Shown: positions 8,750-17,288, numbered from the stretch's first letter. The stretch: DNA of 64,000 nucleotides from Streptomyces sp. MNU76 (GCF_020982545.1 NZ_JAJKLK010000026.1:1-64000), one strand, 5' to 3'. Notes: generated from the sequence alone by a model not told the origin. Translations and numbers: made by a program.

Positions 8750-8819
8750 CCGGAGCTCCCCGTCCGGGGTGAACTGCCTTGCTGTGGCGGTGAGTTCACG
8801 GCGGAGAGGGCTGACGGAC

Positions 8820-9596
8820 ATGGGAGAGCCGGACCGGAGGCGCACAGGACCGCTCGACGGGAGGACCGCGCTGGTCACCGGGGCCGGCACCGGCATCGGC
8901 CGGGCGACCGCCCTGATGCTCGCCGAGGAGGGCGCGACCGTGGTCCTGGTCGGACGACGGCCCCATGTCCTCGCCGAGGTGGCCGCCGTCGTCGCGGACG
9001 CCGGGGGCACGGCGTTCGCCCACCCGGCCCACGTCGAGGACGCCGACGAGGTGCGGGAGCTGATCCGCTGGACCCGGGAGACGGCCGGCCCCGTGGACGT
9101 CCTCGTCAACAACGCCGGTGCGGCCGGCCGGGTCGGTGACGTCCGCCGGCTCGGCGAGGACGAGTGGCATGCCGTGGTCGACGTCAACCTCACCGCGGTC
9201 TATCTGCTCACCCGGGCCGTCCTCCCGGACATGCTGGAGCGCGGGGGCGGCTCGATCATCACGATCTCCTCGCTCGCCGCCGTACGGCCCACGCCCCTCG
9301 GCGGAGCCCCCTACGGCGCGGCGAAGGCGGGCGTGCGCAACTTCATGGCCTATCTGCGCAACACCTACGGCGACGACCTGGTCCGGGCCACCTGCGTCCT
9401 GCCGGGCGAGGTCGACACCCCGGTCCTGGACAGCCGCCCGGACCCACCGAGCGTGCAGCGACGGGCCGCCATGGTGAGACCGGAGGACGTGGCCCGCGCC
9501 GTCGTGCTGTGCGCCACGCTCCCCGCGCGCACGGTCGTCGAGGAACTCTTCATCGCCCCCACGCGGTCGGGGCGGCCGGCGGGCCGACCGGGGTGA
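8820..9596 (+). CDS. Short-chain dehydrogenase/reductase
   Basis: 258-residue NAD(P)-dependent SDR. The start is placed at the ATG at 8820, which has a GGAGAGGG ribosome site; an in-frame GTG at 8769 would add 17 residues lacking family similarity. The cofactor motif TGAGTGIG is at residues 20-27, NNAG at 97-100, the catalytic Ser near 150, and Tyr165/Lys169 in YGAAK. It looks intact and functional. The substrate is unknown; members with PGEVDTPVL-type C-terminal segments are annotated only as general oxidoreductases. It follows the decayed idn region, and its 3' end overlaps an antisense molybdopterin-enzyme tail. Confidence 0.88.
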   Translation: MGEPDRRRTGPLDGRTALVTGAGTGIGRATALMLAEEGATVVLVGRRPHVLAEVAAVVADAGGTAFAHPAHVEDADEVRELIRWTRETAGPVDVLVNNAGAAGRVGDVRRLGEDEWHAVVDVNLTAVYLLTRAVLPDMLERGGGSIITISSLAAVRPTPLGGAPYGAAKAGVRNFMAYLRNTYGDDLVRATCVLPGEVDTPVLDSRPDPPSVQRRAAMVRPEDVARAVVLCATLPARTVVEELFIAPTRSGRPAGRPG

Positions 9597-9768
9597 GGGC
9601 CGCCGCGGCCGTCTTGAACATCGGCTGCTCAGGGGCCGGGTCCCAGGCGGTGAGGGTGGTCTCGTTCGCCGCACGGGGCGGTGACTTCTCGTCCGGGTCG
9701 ATCCCGGAGGGCGTGTCCCAGTAGCCGTGGTGGAACGGCGCTCCGCGGGCGGGCGGGTGCCCGGGCAC
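9550..9768 (-). pseudogene. Molybdopterin oxidoreductase C-terminal tail
   Basis: Read leftward, 72 codons encode GAPFHHGYWDTPSG...PPRAANETTLTAWDPAPEQPMFKTAAAAL. This resembles the last residues of molybdopterin-dependent oxidoreductases of the assimilatory nitrate reductase type (FHYGYWD, RAANELT and WDPxSKQPxFK are recurrent there). Everything upstream is gone: the katG terminators begin 35 bases away. It overlaps the 3' end of the SDR gene. I judge it a stranded fragment rather than a small gene. The assignment rests on motif memory only. Confidence 0.5.
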
Positions 9769-9803
9769 GGGGTCGGCCGGCGGCGGCCGGGGTGCACGCG
9801 AAA

Positions 9804-9839
9804 CGACCGGGCCGGCCCCGTGAGGAGCCGGCCCGGTCG
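9804..9839 (-). terminator. Second hairpin after katG
   Basis: A perfect 13-bp stem (9804-9816 with 9827-9839, arm CGACCGGGCCGGC) and a 10-base loop. On the minus strand it is followed by GTTTCGCG, a weak U-rich tail. It lies 12 bases beyond another hairpin, giving a tandem terminator for katG. Confidence 0.7.
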
Positions 9840-9851
9840 CTGTGCTCGGGT

Positions 9852-9890
9852 CGATCGGACCAGGTCGGTCCAGAGGACCTGGTCCGATCG
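9852..9890 (-). terminator. First hairpin after katG
   Basis: A perfect 15-bp stem (9852-9866 with 9876-9890, arm CGATCGGACCAGGTC) and a 9-base loop, starting 12 bases past the katG stop. The motif GACCAGGTC also occurs within the last katG codons. The most likely role is transcription termination or 3' protection of an abundant stress mRNA. Confidence 0.72.
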
Positions 9891-9901
9891 GATCGGGACG
9901 A

Positions 9902-12115
9902 TCAGACCAGGTCGAACCGGTCGAGGTCGGAGACCTTGGCCCAGGCCGCGACGAAGTCCTTCACGAACTTCTCCTTGGCGTCGTCGCTCGCGTAGACCTC
10001 GGCGAGGGCACGGAGCTCGGAGTTGGAGCCGAAGACCAGGTCGGCGCGGGTGCCGGTCCACTTGACCTCACCGGTGTCCGCGTCACGGCCCTCGAAGAAG
10101 GTCTGGTCGGCGGAGGTGGACTTCCAGGTCGTGCCCAGGTCGAGCAGGTTGACGAAGAAGTCGTTGGTGAGCACGCCCGGGGTGTCGGTGAAGACGCCGT
10201 GCGTGGACTGGGCGTGGTTGGCGCCCAGGACGCGCAGACCACCGACGAGGACCGTCAGCTCGGGGGCGCTCAGCGAGAGCAGGTTCGCCCGGTCGATCAG
10301 CAGGTACTCGGCGGGCAGGCGGTTGCCCTTGCCCTGGTAGTTGCGGAAACCGTCGGCCGCAGGCTCCAGCGCCGCGAACGACTCGGCGTCCGTGTGCTCC
10401 TCGGTCGCGTCCACCCGGCCCGGGGTGAAGGGCACCTCGACCGGGTACCCGGCGTCCTTGGCGGCCTTCTCAACCGCGGCGGCACCGCCGAGGACGATCA
10501 GGTCGGCCAGGGAGACCTTCTTGGCACCGGAGTTGAACTCCGCCTGGACGCCCTCCAGGACGCTCAGGACGTGACGCAGGTCGTCCGGGTTGTTGACCTC
10601 CCAGCCGCGCTGGGGCTCCAGGCGGATCCGGGCACCGTTGGCGCCGCCGCGCTTGTCGCTGGAGCGGAAGGTGGAGGCCGACGCCCACGCGGTGGACACC
10701 AGCTGCGAGACCGACAGACCCGAGGCGAGCAGCTTGGTCTTGAGCGCCGCGATGTCGGCGGCGTCGATGATCTCGCCCTCGGCCGCCGGCAGCGGGTCCT
10801 GCCAGATCAGGGTCTCCGCCGGGACCTCCGGGCCGAGGTACAGCGACTTCGGGCCCATGTCACGGTGGGTCAGCTTGAACCAGGCGCGGGCGAAGGCGTC
10901 CGCGAACTGGTCGGGGTTCTCGTGGAAGCGCTTGGAGATCTCGCCGTAGATCGGGTCGAAGCGCAACGAGAGGTCGGTGGTGAGCATCGTGGGGAGCTTC
11001 TTGGCGTCGCTGTGGGCGTCGGGGATGATCGCCTGCGCGTCCTTGGCCACCCACTGGTTGGCGCCGGCGGGGCTCTGGGTGAGCTCCCACTCGTAGCCGA
11101 AGAGGATGTCGAAGAAGTCGTTGCTCCACTGGGTCGGCTTGGTGGTCCAGGTGACCTCCAGGCCGGAGGTGATGGCGTCGCCGCCCTTGCCGGTGCCGTA
11201 GGTGGACTTCCAGCCGAGGCCCTGCTGCTCCATGGTGGCGGCCTCGGGGTCGTCGCCCACGTTGTCCGCGGGGCCGGCGCCGTGGGTCTTGCCGAAGGTG
11301 TGGCCACCGGCGATGAGGGCGACGGTCTCCTCGTCGTTCATCGCCATGCGACGGAAGGTCTCACGGATGTCGCGGGCCGCGGCGAGCGGGTCCGGGTTGC
11401 CGTTGGGGCCCTCCGGGTTGACGTAGATCAGACCCATCTGGACGGCGCCGAGCGGGTTCTCCAGCTCGCGGTCGCCGCTGTAGCGCTGGTCGTCCAGCCA
11501 GGTGGTCTCGGGACCCCAGTAGACGTCCTCGTCGGCCTCCCACACGTCGGCGCGGCCGCCGGCGAAGCCGAAGGTCTCGAAGCCCATCTGTTCCAGGGCG
11601 ACGTTACCGGTGAGGATCATGAGGTCGGCCCAGGAGATGGCCTGGCCGTACTTCTTCTTCACCGGCCACAGCAGACGGCGGGCCTTGTCCAGGTTGCCGT
11701 TGTCCGGCCAGCTGTTCAGCGGCGCGAAGCGCTGCTGGCCGCGACCGCCACCGCCGCGGCCGTCGTGGATGCGGTAGGTGCCGGCGCTGTGCCAGGCCAT
11801 GCGGACCATCAGCGGGCCGTAGTTGCCGAAGTCGGCGGGCCACCAGTCCTGCGAGGTGGTCAGCACCTCCGCGATGTCCTGTTTCACGGCCGCGAGGTCG
11901 AGGTTGTTGAACGCCTCGGCGTAGTCGAACGACTCACCGAGGGGGTTCGCGACGACCGGGTCCTTGGCGAGGATCTTCAGGTTGAGCCGCTCCGGCCACC
12001 ACTGACGGTTCCCGCCGCCCTGGGTCGGGTGCGCGGCGCGCCCGTGAGCGACCGGGCAGCCTCCCGTCTCCTCGGGCTTCGCGTCGGTGACGATCGCGTC
12101 GTGGTTCTCAGTCAT
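9902..12115 (-). CDS. katG: Catalase-peroxidase KatG
   Basis: 737-residue bifunctional haem enzyme that removes hydrogen peroxide. Distal pocket residues Arg105, Trp108 and His109 lie in MVRMAWHSAGTYR. The Trp108-Tyr231-Met257 crosslink triad needed for catalase activity is complete, and the proximal haem ligand His272 is in GGHTFGKTHG. The duplicated C-terminal peroxidase-like half is full length. It starts 24 bases after the furA stop, so it is the second gene of a furA-katG operon controlled by FurA. Two strong hairpins follow its stop. Confidence 0.98.
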   Translation of the reverse strand: MTENHDAIVTDAKPEETGGCPVAHGRAAHPTQGGGNRQWWPERLNLKILAKDPVVANPLGESFDYAEAFNNLDLAAVKQDIAEVLTTSQDWWPADFGNYGPLMVRMAWHSAGTYRIHDGRGGGGRGQQRFAPLNSWPDNGNLDKARRLLWPVKKKYGQAISWADLMILTGNVALEQMGFETFGFAGGRADVWEADEDVYWGPETTWLDDQRYSGDRELENPLGAVQMGLIYVNPEGPNGNPDPLAAARDIRETFRRMAMNDEETVALIAGGHTFGKTHGAGPADNVGDDPEAATMEQQGLGWKSTYGTGKGGDAITSGLEVTWTTKPTQWSNDFFDILFGYEWELTQSPAGANQWVAKDAQAIIPDAHSDAKKLPTMLTTDLSLRFDPIYGEISKRFHENPDQFADAFARAWFKLTHRDMGPKSLYLGPEVPAETLIWQDPLPAAEGEIIDAADIAALKTKLLASGLSVSQLVSTAWASASTFRSSDKRGGANGARIRLEPQRGWEVNNPDDLRHVLSVLEGVQAEFNSGAKKVSLADLIVLGGAAAVEKAAKDAGYPVEVPFTPGRVDATEEHTDAESFAALEPAADGFRNYQGKGNRLPAEYLLIDRANLLSLSAPELTVLVGGLRVLGANHAQSTHGVFTDTPGVLTNDFFVNLLDLGTTWKSTSADQTFFEGRDADTGEVKWTGTRADLVFGSNSELRALAEVYASDDAKEKFVKDFVAAWAKVSDLDRFDLV

Positions 12116-12139
12116 GGGAGTCCTTCCGGAACTGGTGGA

Positions 12140-12583
12140 TCACGGTGCTGAACTGCTGGCTTCGGAACATGGGGGGCACAGGCCCCAGTAGATGACCTCG
12201 GCCTCGTCGATCGCGAAGCCGCGGTCGTCGGAGGCGGTCAGGCACGGGGCGTGCCCGACCGCGCAGTCGACGTCGACCACGACACCGCAACTGCGGCACA
12301 CGAGGTGGTGGTGGTTGTCCCCGACGCGCCCCTCGTACAGGGCCGGGCTGCCGGGTGGTTCGAGGCGGCGTACGAGCCCCGCGCCGGCGAGCGCGTTCAG
12401 GGCCTCGTACACGGCCTGGAGCGAGATGTGGCCCACGCGATCGCGCACGCCCGCGGCGATCGCTTCGACGCCGAGGTGGTCGCCGTCCCGGACGGTCTCG
12501 AGCAGCGCCACGCGCGCGGCCGTCACCCGCAGGCCGGCACCGCGCAGCTCCTCGGCGGTGTTCGGGGGCTGGGATGCGGTCAT
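12140..12583 (-). CDS. furA: Fur-family peroxide regulator FurA/CatR
   Basis: 147-residue DNA-binding repressor. The winged helix occupies about residues 10-85 (LRVTAARVALLETV, SLQAVYEALNAL). The metal region HHHLVCRSCG follows, with cysteine pairs Cys96/Cys99 and Cys136/Cys139 for structural zinc. In actinomycetes such proteins repress their own operon with katG and lose DNA binding when peroxide oxidises the thiols. The ATG at 12583 is preferred over a TTG nine bases upstream because a -10 box lies only seven bases before it, which gives a leaderless message. Confidence 0.93.
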   Translation of the reverse strand: MTASQPPNTAEELRGAGLRVTAARVALLETVRDGDHLGVEAIAAGVRDRVGHISLQAVYEALNALAGAGLVRRLEPPGSPALYEGRVGDNHHHLVCRSCGVVVDVDCAVGHAPCLTASDDRGFAIDEAEVIYWGLCPPCSEASSSAP

Positions 12584-12590
12584 GGCGACC

Positions 12591-12620
12591 AACCTACCCC
12601 CATAAACACGAACAGTTCAA
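12591..12620 (-). promoter_or_regulatory. furA-katG promoter, leaderless type
   Basis: On the minus strand a -35 TTGAAC (12620-12615) and a -10 TAGGTT (12596-12591) are separated by 18 bases. The predicted transcription start falls at the furA ATG (12583), leaving no room for a ribosome site. The AT-rich tract overlapping and upstream of the -35 is the expected place for FurA autoregulation. This is predicted by eye only. Confidence 0.6.
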
Positions 12621-12720
12621 GAAAACGAACCAACCAAGTTTCAGTGGTGTGCCGGCCACCGTCCGTAGCCGCTCAGGCAGGGCCCCCGAACCCCGCCCAC
12701 CTGCGGCTGGGGCGATCGAA

Positions 12721-13433
12721 TCAGCCCAAGGTGAGCAGCAGGATCGCGATCACGGCTCCGACGAGCCCTGCCGTCTGCCGGAAGTTCACCCGTTCGTGGA
12801 GCAGGGTCAGTCCGAGGACCGTGGGCACGGCCGGATACAGGGACGCCAGGACGACCACCACGGACACCATCTGCCGCTGGGCCGCCCAGAGGTAGAGGAG
12901 CAACGCGAGCGCGGCCCCCGCCCCGATGGCCACCGCCGACGCCCACACCGCCGCCGCTGCCGGAACCGTCCGGCCCGCCGCCACAGCCCGGGACGAGCAG
13001 GAGCACCGCCGCCGCCCGCCCCGCCACCACCGGCCACACCCGCTGCCCGTACCGGCCTGGGCCAGCCCGAGGTACTGCACCGCCACCCCCAGGCCGGCGA
13101 CCAGCCCGTCCAGGGCCCCCGGCCGGTTCCGCCCGGTCGTCGGGCCCTCCGCCGTACGACACCAGCCACGGCGCCGACACCGTGACGCAGATGCCCAGCC
13201 ACGCCGCGGCGGCGGGCCGGTCACCGAGGAGGACGACCCCGCACAGCACGGACAGCGCCACCCCGGTGAGCGCGCTGACCGGCACCACCACGGTCATGGC
13301 GCTCCGGCTCAGCCCCCGGTTGAGATACGTCATCGCGATCCCGCTCCCGACCCCGGAGAGCGCACCCCAGCCCGCCGACCAAGTCGACGATGCCGTACAG
13401 CGCGGCGGACGTGAGCGCGAGAAAGGCGGCCAT
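12721..13433 (-). pseudogene. EamA/DMT-family transporter, multiply frameshifted
   Basis: The reading starts at ATG 13433 (MAAFLALTSAALYGIVDLVG) and lacks roughly 45 codons relative to normal family members. It continues in a second frame (GALSGVGSGIAMTYLNRGLS through LLGDRPAAAAWLGICVTVSA), moves to a third for GALDGLVAGLGVAVQYLGLA, back for VWPVVAGRAAAVLLLVP, and ends in the frame giving MVSVVVVLASLYPAVPTVLG to the stop at 12721. At least four frame changes plus a deletion in a ten-helix drug/metabolite transporter indicate a dead gene. Local sequencing error is the alternative for some of the shifts. Confidence 0.82.
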
Positions 13434-13533
13434 GGGTCCGTGGGTGCCCGAAGGGAGCCGGTCCATGGTGCATCGCGACGGCAGGAGGGGTACTCGGAAG
13501 CGGTCCCGGTTCCGCCCGAGGAGGTGTCCCCGG

Positions 13534-14226
13534 ATGAGTCCCGTCGAGCACGCGAGCCCCACGAAGGCCCGCTCACCGGGCCCGCGGGCCTACGACGCCG
13601 AGCCGTTCCTCCCGAGCCGCGGCGGGCTCCCCGCCCACCGCACGGCCGCGGCCGACTGCCGGGGCTGTCCCCTGTACGAGGACGCCACGAGGACCGTCTT
13701 CGGCAAGGGGGACGGGTCCGCCCGGCTCCTGCTCGTCGGTGAGCAGCCGGGGGACCAGGAGGACCGGCAGGGCGAGCCCTTCGTGGGCCCCGCCGGGCGG
13801 CTGCTGCGGCGCGCCCTCGACGAGGCCGGGATCGACTGGGACACGACCTATGTGACCAACGCGGTCAAGCACTTCAAGTTCACCCGGCCCCCGGGCGGCG
13901 GCAAACGCCGGATCCACAAGGCGCCCGACCTGCGTGAGGTCGCCGCCTGCCGCCCCTGGCTGCTCGCCGAACTCCGCCTCGTCCGGCCCGAGATCGTGGT
14001 GGCCCTCGGCGCCACCGCCGGCAAGGCACTGCTCGGCGGCTCGTTCCGGGTCACCAAGGACCGCGGCACACTGCTGCCCCTGCCCACGGACGGGTCGCCG
14101 GGGCCGTACGTGGTCGCCACCCTGCACCCCTCCGCCGTACTCCGCGCCGACGACCGCGACGCCGCCTACGCGGGACTGGTGTCCGACCTCAGGGTGGCCG
14201 CCGAGGCGCTGGCCAACACCTCCTAG
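13534..14226 (+). CDS. udgX: UdgX-type uracil-DNA glycosylase
   Basis: 230 residues. It carries the UDG family-4/5-like motif GEQPGDQEDRQGEPFVGPAG (69-88) and the UdgX-specific loop KRRIH at 124-128. In characterised UdgX the His of this loop (here His128) forms a covalent bond with the uracil-derived sugar, giving a suicide-type repair enzyme that stays attached to uracil in DNA. The C-terminal HPSAVLRA is the second active-site motif. Cys42, Cys45 and Cys139 are candidate Fe-S ligands. The ATG at 13534 has an AGGAGG site about nine bases upstream. It converges with lutC; the two stop codons share the tetranucleotide CTAG (14223-14226). Confidence 0.93.
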   Translation: MSPVEHASPTKARSPGPRAYDAEPFLPSRGGLPAHRTAAADCRGCPLYEDATRTVFGKGDGSARLLLVGEQPGDQEDRQGEPFVGPAGRLLRRALDEAGIDWDTTYVTNAVKHFKFTRPPGGGKRRIHKAPDLREVAACRPWLLAELRLVRPEIVVALGATAGKALLGGSFRVTKDRGTLLPLPTDGSPGPYVVATLHPSAVLRADDRDAAYAGLVSDLRVAAEALANTS

Positions 14227-14882
14227 TCCCGGCCGCCGTCCCCGGTCACCAGGACCACCTCCAGGGTGCGCGGGCCGTGCACGCCCTCCACCCGGTCCAG
14301 TTCGATGTCGCTGGTGGCGGACGGGCCCGAGATCCACGTCAACGGGCGGGCCGGGTCGAGGAGTTCGAGTGCCTGCGGCACCGACGACACGACCTGATCC
14401 GGTACACGGACGACGCAGACGTGATGGTCGGGCACGAGCGTGATCCGGCGGCGGCCCTGGCCGGGGGAGCCGTCCAGCACGATCGTGCCGGTCTCGGCGA
14501 TGGCGAGGGCGCAGGCCGTGACGACACTGTCGACCCGGTCCAACTCGTGCGCGGTGCTCTCGCCCCGGTCCGGTACCCGCGTCAGATCGGTCGCCGACAG
14601 CCAGTCCTCGCGCAGCCCCGACGGCACCAGCACAGAGTTGGAGCCGTGCGCGCGCAACAGCCCGGCGATCACCTGCGCGAGCCCTGCCGCGTCGGTGCGG
14701 TGGACGAGCGCCCGGTAGTCCGCCAGGTTCTCCGCCAGCAACTCCACCGTCTCGTCGGCGCTCAGCCGGCCGTGCTCACGGAGATAGTCCCGTTGCACGG
14801 CCCGCTCGTACGGAATGTCGTCCCGTCGTACGTCGGCGAGGGCGCGTCGCACCCGGCCCAGGATCAGATCCCTGCTGCTCAT
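14223..14882 (-). CDS. lutC: L-lactate utilisation protein LutC
   Basis: 219-residue LUD-domain protein, third subunit of the LutABC complex that oxidises L-lactate to pyruvate. Family segments visible: RDYLREHG near the start, ALAIAETGTIVLDGSPGQGRR in the core and VVLVTGDG at the end. The ATG at 14882 overlaps the lutB TGA by four bases. As the last gene of the leftward rhamnose/lactate run it probably depends on lutA-proximal transcription. Its stop overlaps that of udgX. Confidence 0.93.
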   Translation of the reverse strand: MSSRDLILGRVRRALADVRRDDIPYERAVQRDYLREHGRLSADETVELLAENLADYRALVHRTDAAGLAQVIAGLLRAHGSNSVLVPSGLREDWLSATDLTRVPDRGESTAHELDRVDSVVTACALAIAETGTIVLDGSPGQGRRRITLVPDHHVCVVRVPDQVVSSVPQALELLDPARPLTWISGPSATSDIELDRVEGVHGPRTLEVVLVTGDGGRD

Positions 14883-16357
14883 TTCACGTCCTCCTTGCCG
14901 CCGTTGGTCCGCTGCCACCAGTCCCGGAACGGCTCGGCGGGCAGCGCGGGAAGGTCCCGGGTGCCGCTCCAGGCCCTGCCGGGGCCCGGCAGGGTACGGG
15001 GGTGGAAGCGGCGCGTGTGGGACGCGAGCCGCTGCCCGGTACGCAGCGCGCCGGGGTGGCTGAACGCCCACCGGGCCGCGCGCATCGCCGCCCGCTCGGC
15101 CGCGTGCCCCTTCGCGGGCTTGAGCACGACCTTGTTGCCGCCTTCCGTCACCGGGCCGCCCTGCGCCACCCGCTCCCGCAGGTGCACCAGCACCTCCGGG
15201 ATGTCGATGGCGACCGGACACACCTCGTAGCAGGCGCCGCACAGCGACGAGGCGTACGGCAGCGAGGAGTCGATCTCGCTTCCCGTGCCCCGGAGTTGAG
15301 GGCTGAGGATGGCGCCGATCGGGCCCGGGTACACCGAGCCGTAGGCATGGCCGCCCGCCCGCTCGTACACCGGGCAGACGTTGAGACAGGCCGAGCAGCG
15401 GATACAGCGCAGGGCCTGCCGGCCGACCTCGTCGGCGAGCGTGTCGGTGCGGCCGTTGTCGATGAGCACGAGGTGGAAGGTCCCCGGCCCGTCCTCGTCG
15501 GTGGTGCCCGTCCAGGTCGAGGTGTACGGGTTCATGCGCTCGGCCGTGGAGGAGCGGGGCAGGGTCTGCAGGAACACCTCCAGGTCCTGCCAGGTCGGCA
15601 CGATCTTCTCGATGCCGACGACCGAGATCAGGGTCTCGGGGAGGGTGAGGCACATCCGGCCGTTGCCCTCGGACTCCACGACCACCAGCGTGCCCGTCTC
15701 GGCGACCATGAAGTTGGCGCCGGAGACACCGACCTTGGCCCGCAGGAACTTCTCCCGCAGATGCAGCCGCGCCGCCTCCGCCAGCTCGGCGGGCGTGTCG
15801 GACAGACCCTCGGGGGCCGGGCGGCCCCACTCGCTCATCTCGCGCGTGAAGATGTCCCGGATCTCGCCCCGGTTGCGGTGGATCGCCGGGACCAGGATGT
15901 GCGAGGGCCGGTCCTTGCCCAACTGCACGATGAGCTCGGCGAGATCGGTCTCGTAGGCGTGGATGCCCTCGGTCTCCAGCGCCTCGTTCAGCCCGATCTC
16001 CTGCGTGGCCATCGACTTGACCTTGACGACCTCGCTCTCGCCGGTCGCCTTGACGAGATACGTGACGATCCGGTTGGCCTCGTCCGCGTCGGCGGCCCAG
16101 TGGACCGTGCCGCCCGCCGCCGTGACCGACTCCTCCAACTGCACGAGATATCGGTCGAGATGACGGAGCGTATGGTCCTTGATCTGTTTGCCCGCCTCGC
16201 GCAGCGCGGCCCAGTCGGACACCTCCGCGACCGCGTTGGCGCGTTTGGCGCGGATGGTGTGGGTGGCGTGGCGCAGATTCCCGCGCAGGGTCTCGTTGCG
16301 CACGGCCTCGTGCGCCGCCTTCGGGAACGCAGGCATCCCGAGATACGTCCCGCTCAT
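14879..16357 (-). CDS. lutB: L-lactate utilisation iron-sulfur protein LutB
   Basis: 492 residues. An LUD domain fills about 70-300 (GANFMVAETGTLVVVESEGN). A ferredoxin-like double 4Fe-4S module follows: Cys318-x2-Cys321-x2-Cys324-x3-Cys328 and Cys373-x2-Cys376-x3-Cys380. The C-terminal 70 residues contain the conserved PRTLPGPGRAWS and WW-containing tail of this family. The start at 16357 overlaps lutA by four bases. It transfers electrons from lactate oxidation together with LutA and LutC. Confidence 0.95.
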   Translation of the reverse strand: MSGTYLGMPAFPKAAHEAVRNETLRGNLRHATHTIRAKRANAVAEVSDWAALREAGKQIKDHTLRHLDRYLVQLEESVTAAGGTVHWAADADEANRIVTYLVKATGESEVVKVKSMATQEIGLNEALETEGIHAYETDLAELIVQLGKDRPSHILVPAIHRNRGEIRDIFTREMSEWGRPAPEGLSDTPAELAEAARLHLREKFLRAKVGVSGANFMVAETGTLVVVESEGNGRMCLTLPETLISVVGIEKIVPTWQDLEVFLQTLPRSSTAERMNPYTSTWTGTTDEDGPGTFHLVLIDNGRTDTLADEVGRQALRCIRCSACLNVCPVYERAGGHAYGSVYPGPIGAILSPQLRGTGSEIDSSLPYASSLCGACYEVCPVAIDIPEVLVHLRERVAQGGPVTEGGNKVVLKPAKGHAAERAAMRAARWAFSHPGALRTGQRLASHTRRFHPRTLPGPGRAWSGTRDLPALPAEPFRDWWQRTNGGKEDVK

Positions 16358-17133
16358 ACCAGCGGCTCCTCTTCCGTGCTCGCCAGGATCTCCGCGATGT
16401 GGACGGGCCGCAGCTCCGTCCGCAGCCGGGTCATCGTGCCGCCGAGGTGCATCAGGCACGAGTTGTCGGCCGCGCACAGCACGTCCGCGCCCGTCGACTC
16501 GGCGTTGCGCACCTTGTCCGCGCCCATCGCCGCCGAGACATCGGAGTTCTTCACGGCGAACGTGCCGCCGAAGCCGCAGCACTCGTCCGCGCCGGGCAGC
16601 TCCACCAGTTCCAGCCCCTTGACGGCCTGCAGCAGCCGCCGGGGCCGCTCGCCGAGACCGAGGCTCCGCAGCCCGTGGCAGGTCGGGTGGTAGGTCACCT
16701 TGTGCGGGTAGTACGCGCCGACGTCCGTCACGCCCAGCACGTTCACCAGGAACTCGGTCAGCTCGTACGTCTTCGGCACGACCGGGGCCAGCGTCCGCGC
16801 CAGACCGTCCCCGCGCCCCTCGGCCCGGGCCCGCTCACCCATGCGCGGATACAGCTCCCGCACCATCGCCCCGCACGATCCGGACGGCGTCACGATCGCC
16901 TCGTACTCCCGGAATACATCGGAGAACTGCCGGGCCAATGGCTCGGCCTGCCGTCGGTACCCGGTGTTGTAGTGCGCCTGTCCGCAGCAGGTCTGACCCA
17001 TCGGGAAGTCGACGTCCACACCCAGCCTGGTCAGGAGTTTCACCACGGCGCGGCCGGTGTCCGGATAGAGCGTGTCGTTGACACAGGTCAGGAACAGAGC
17101 GACACGCATCGCGGCTCCTTGAGGGTCGGTCAT
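16354..17133 (-). CDS. lutA: L-lactate utilisation protein LutA
   Basis: 259 residues with two CCG (DUF224) domains: CCGQAHYNTGY at 49-59 and CCGFGG at 185-190, plus Cys-containing TCHGLR at 151-156, as in heterodisulfide reductase-like subunits. An in-frame ATG eight codons downstream (17109) is an alternative start. It heads the lutABC operon. Lactate is the end product of the RhaW step of the upstream rhamnose genes, so lutABC completes that route to pyruvate. Confidence 0.94.
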   Translation of the reverse strand: MTDPQGAAMRVALFLTCVNDTLYPDTGRAVVKLLTRLGVDVDFPMGQTCCGQAHYNTGYRRQAEPLARQFSDVFREYEAIVTPSGSCGAMVRELYPRMGERARAEGRGDGLARTLAPVVPKTYELTEFLVNVLGVTDVGAYYPHKVTYHPTCHGLRSLGLGERPRRLLQAVKGLELVELPGADECCGFGGTFAVKNSDVSAAMGADKVRNAESTGADVLCAADNSCLMHLGGTMTRLRTELRPVHIAEILASTEEEPLV

Positions 17134-17246
17134 CGGATGAGTGCAGAGTACGACGTGCGAACGCGAAGGGCGAGAGGCCCCCCGTGACGATCGGCGGACA
17201 CGGGGCCGTCGCGAGGCGGCTGATCCGCGCGCTGATCTCGCCGGCG

Positions 17247-17288
17247 GAGTTCCCGCCGGGGAGTTCCCACCGGGGAGTTCCCGCCGGG
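17247..17288. repeat. Three tandem 14-bp repeats
   Basis: Three direct copies of GAGTTCCCGCCGGG (the middle copy has A for G at position 9) lie between rhaB and lutA, within the leader of lutA. Each unit contains a partial palindrome. It may be a slippage product or a cluster of regulator sites; nothing decides between them. Confidence 0.75.

Noticed and set aside
5746..8799. Minus-strand open frame of about 1000 codons across the fucosidase gene
   Set aside because: Its text is Gly/Val/Arg-rich antisense of the fucosidase codons. Only its far right part carries idnO/idnD homology, and it has no ribosome site or family similarity elsewhere.
9842..12151. Plus-strand open frame of about 770 codons opposite katG
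   Set aside because: Low-complexity mirror of a GC-rich gene; katG has all catalytic residues on the other strand.
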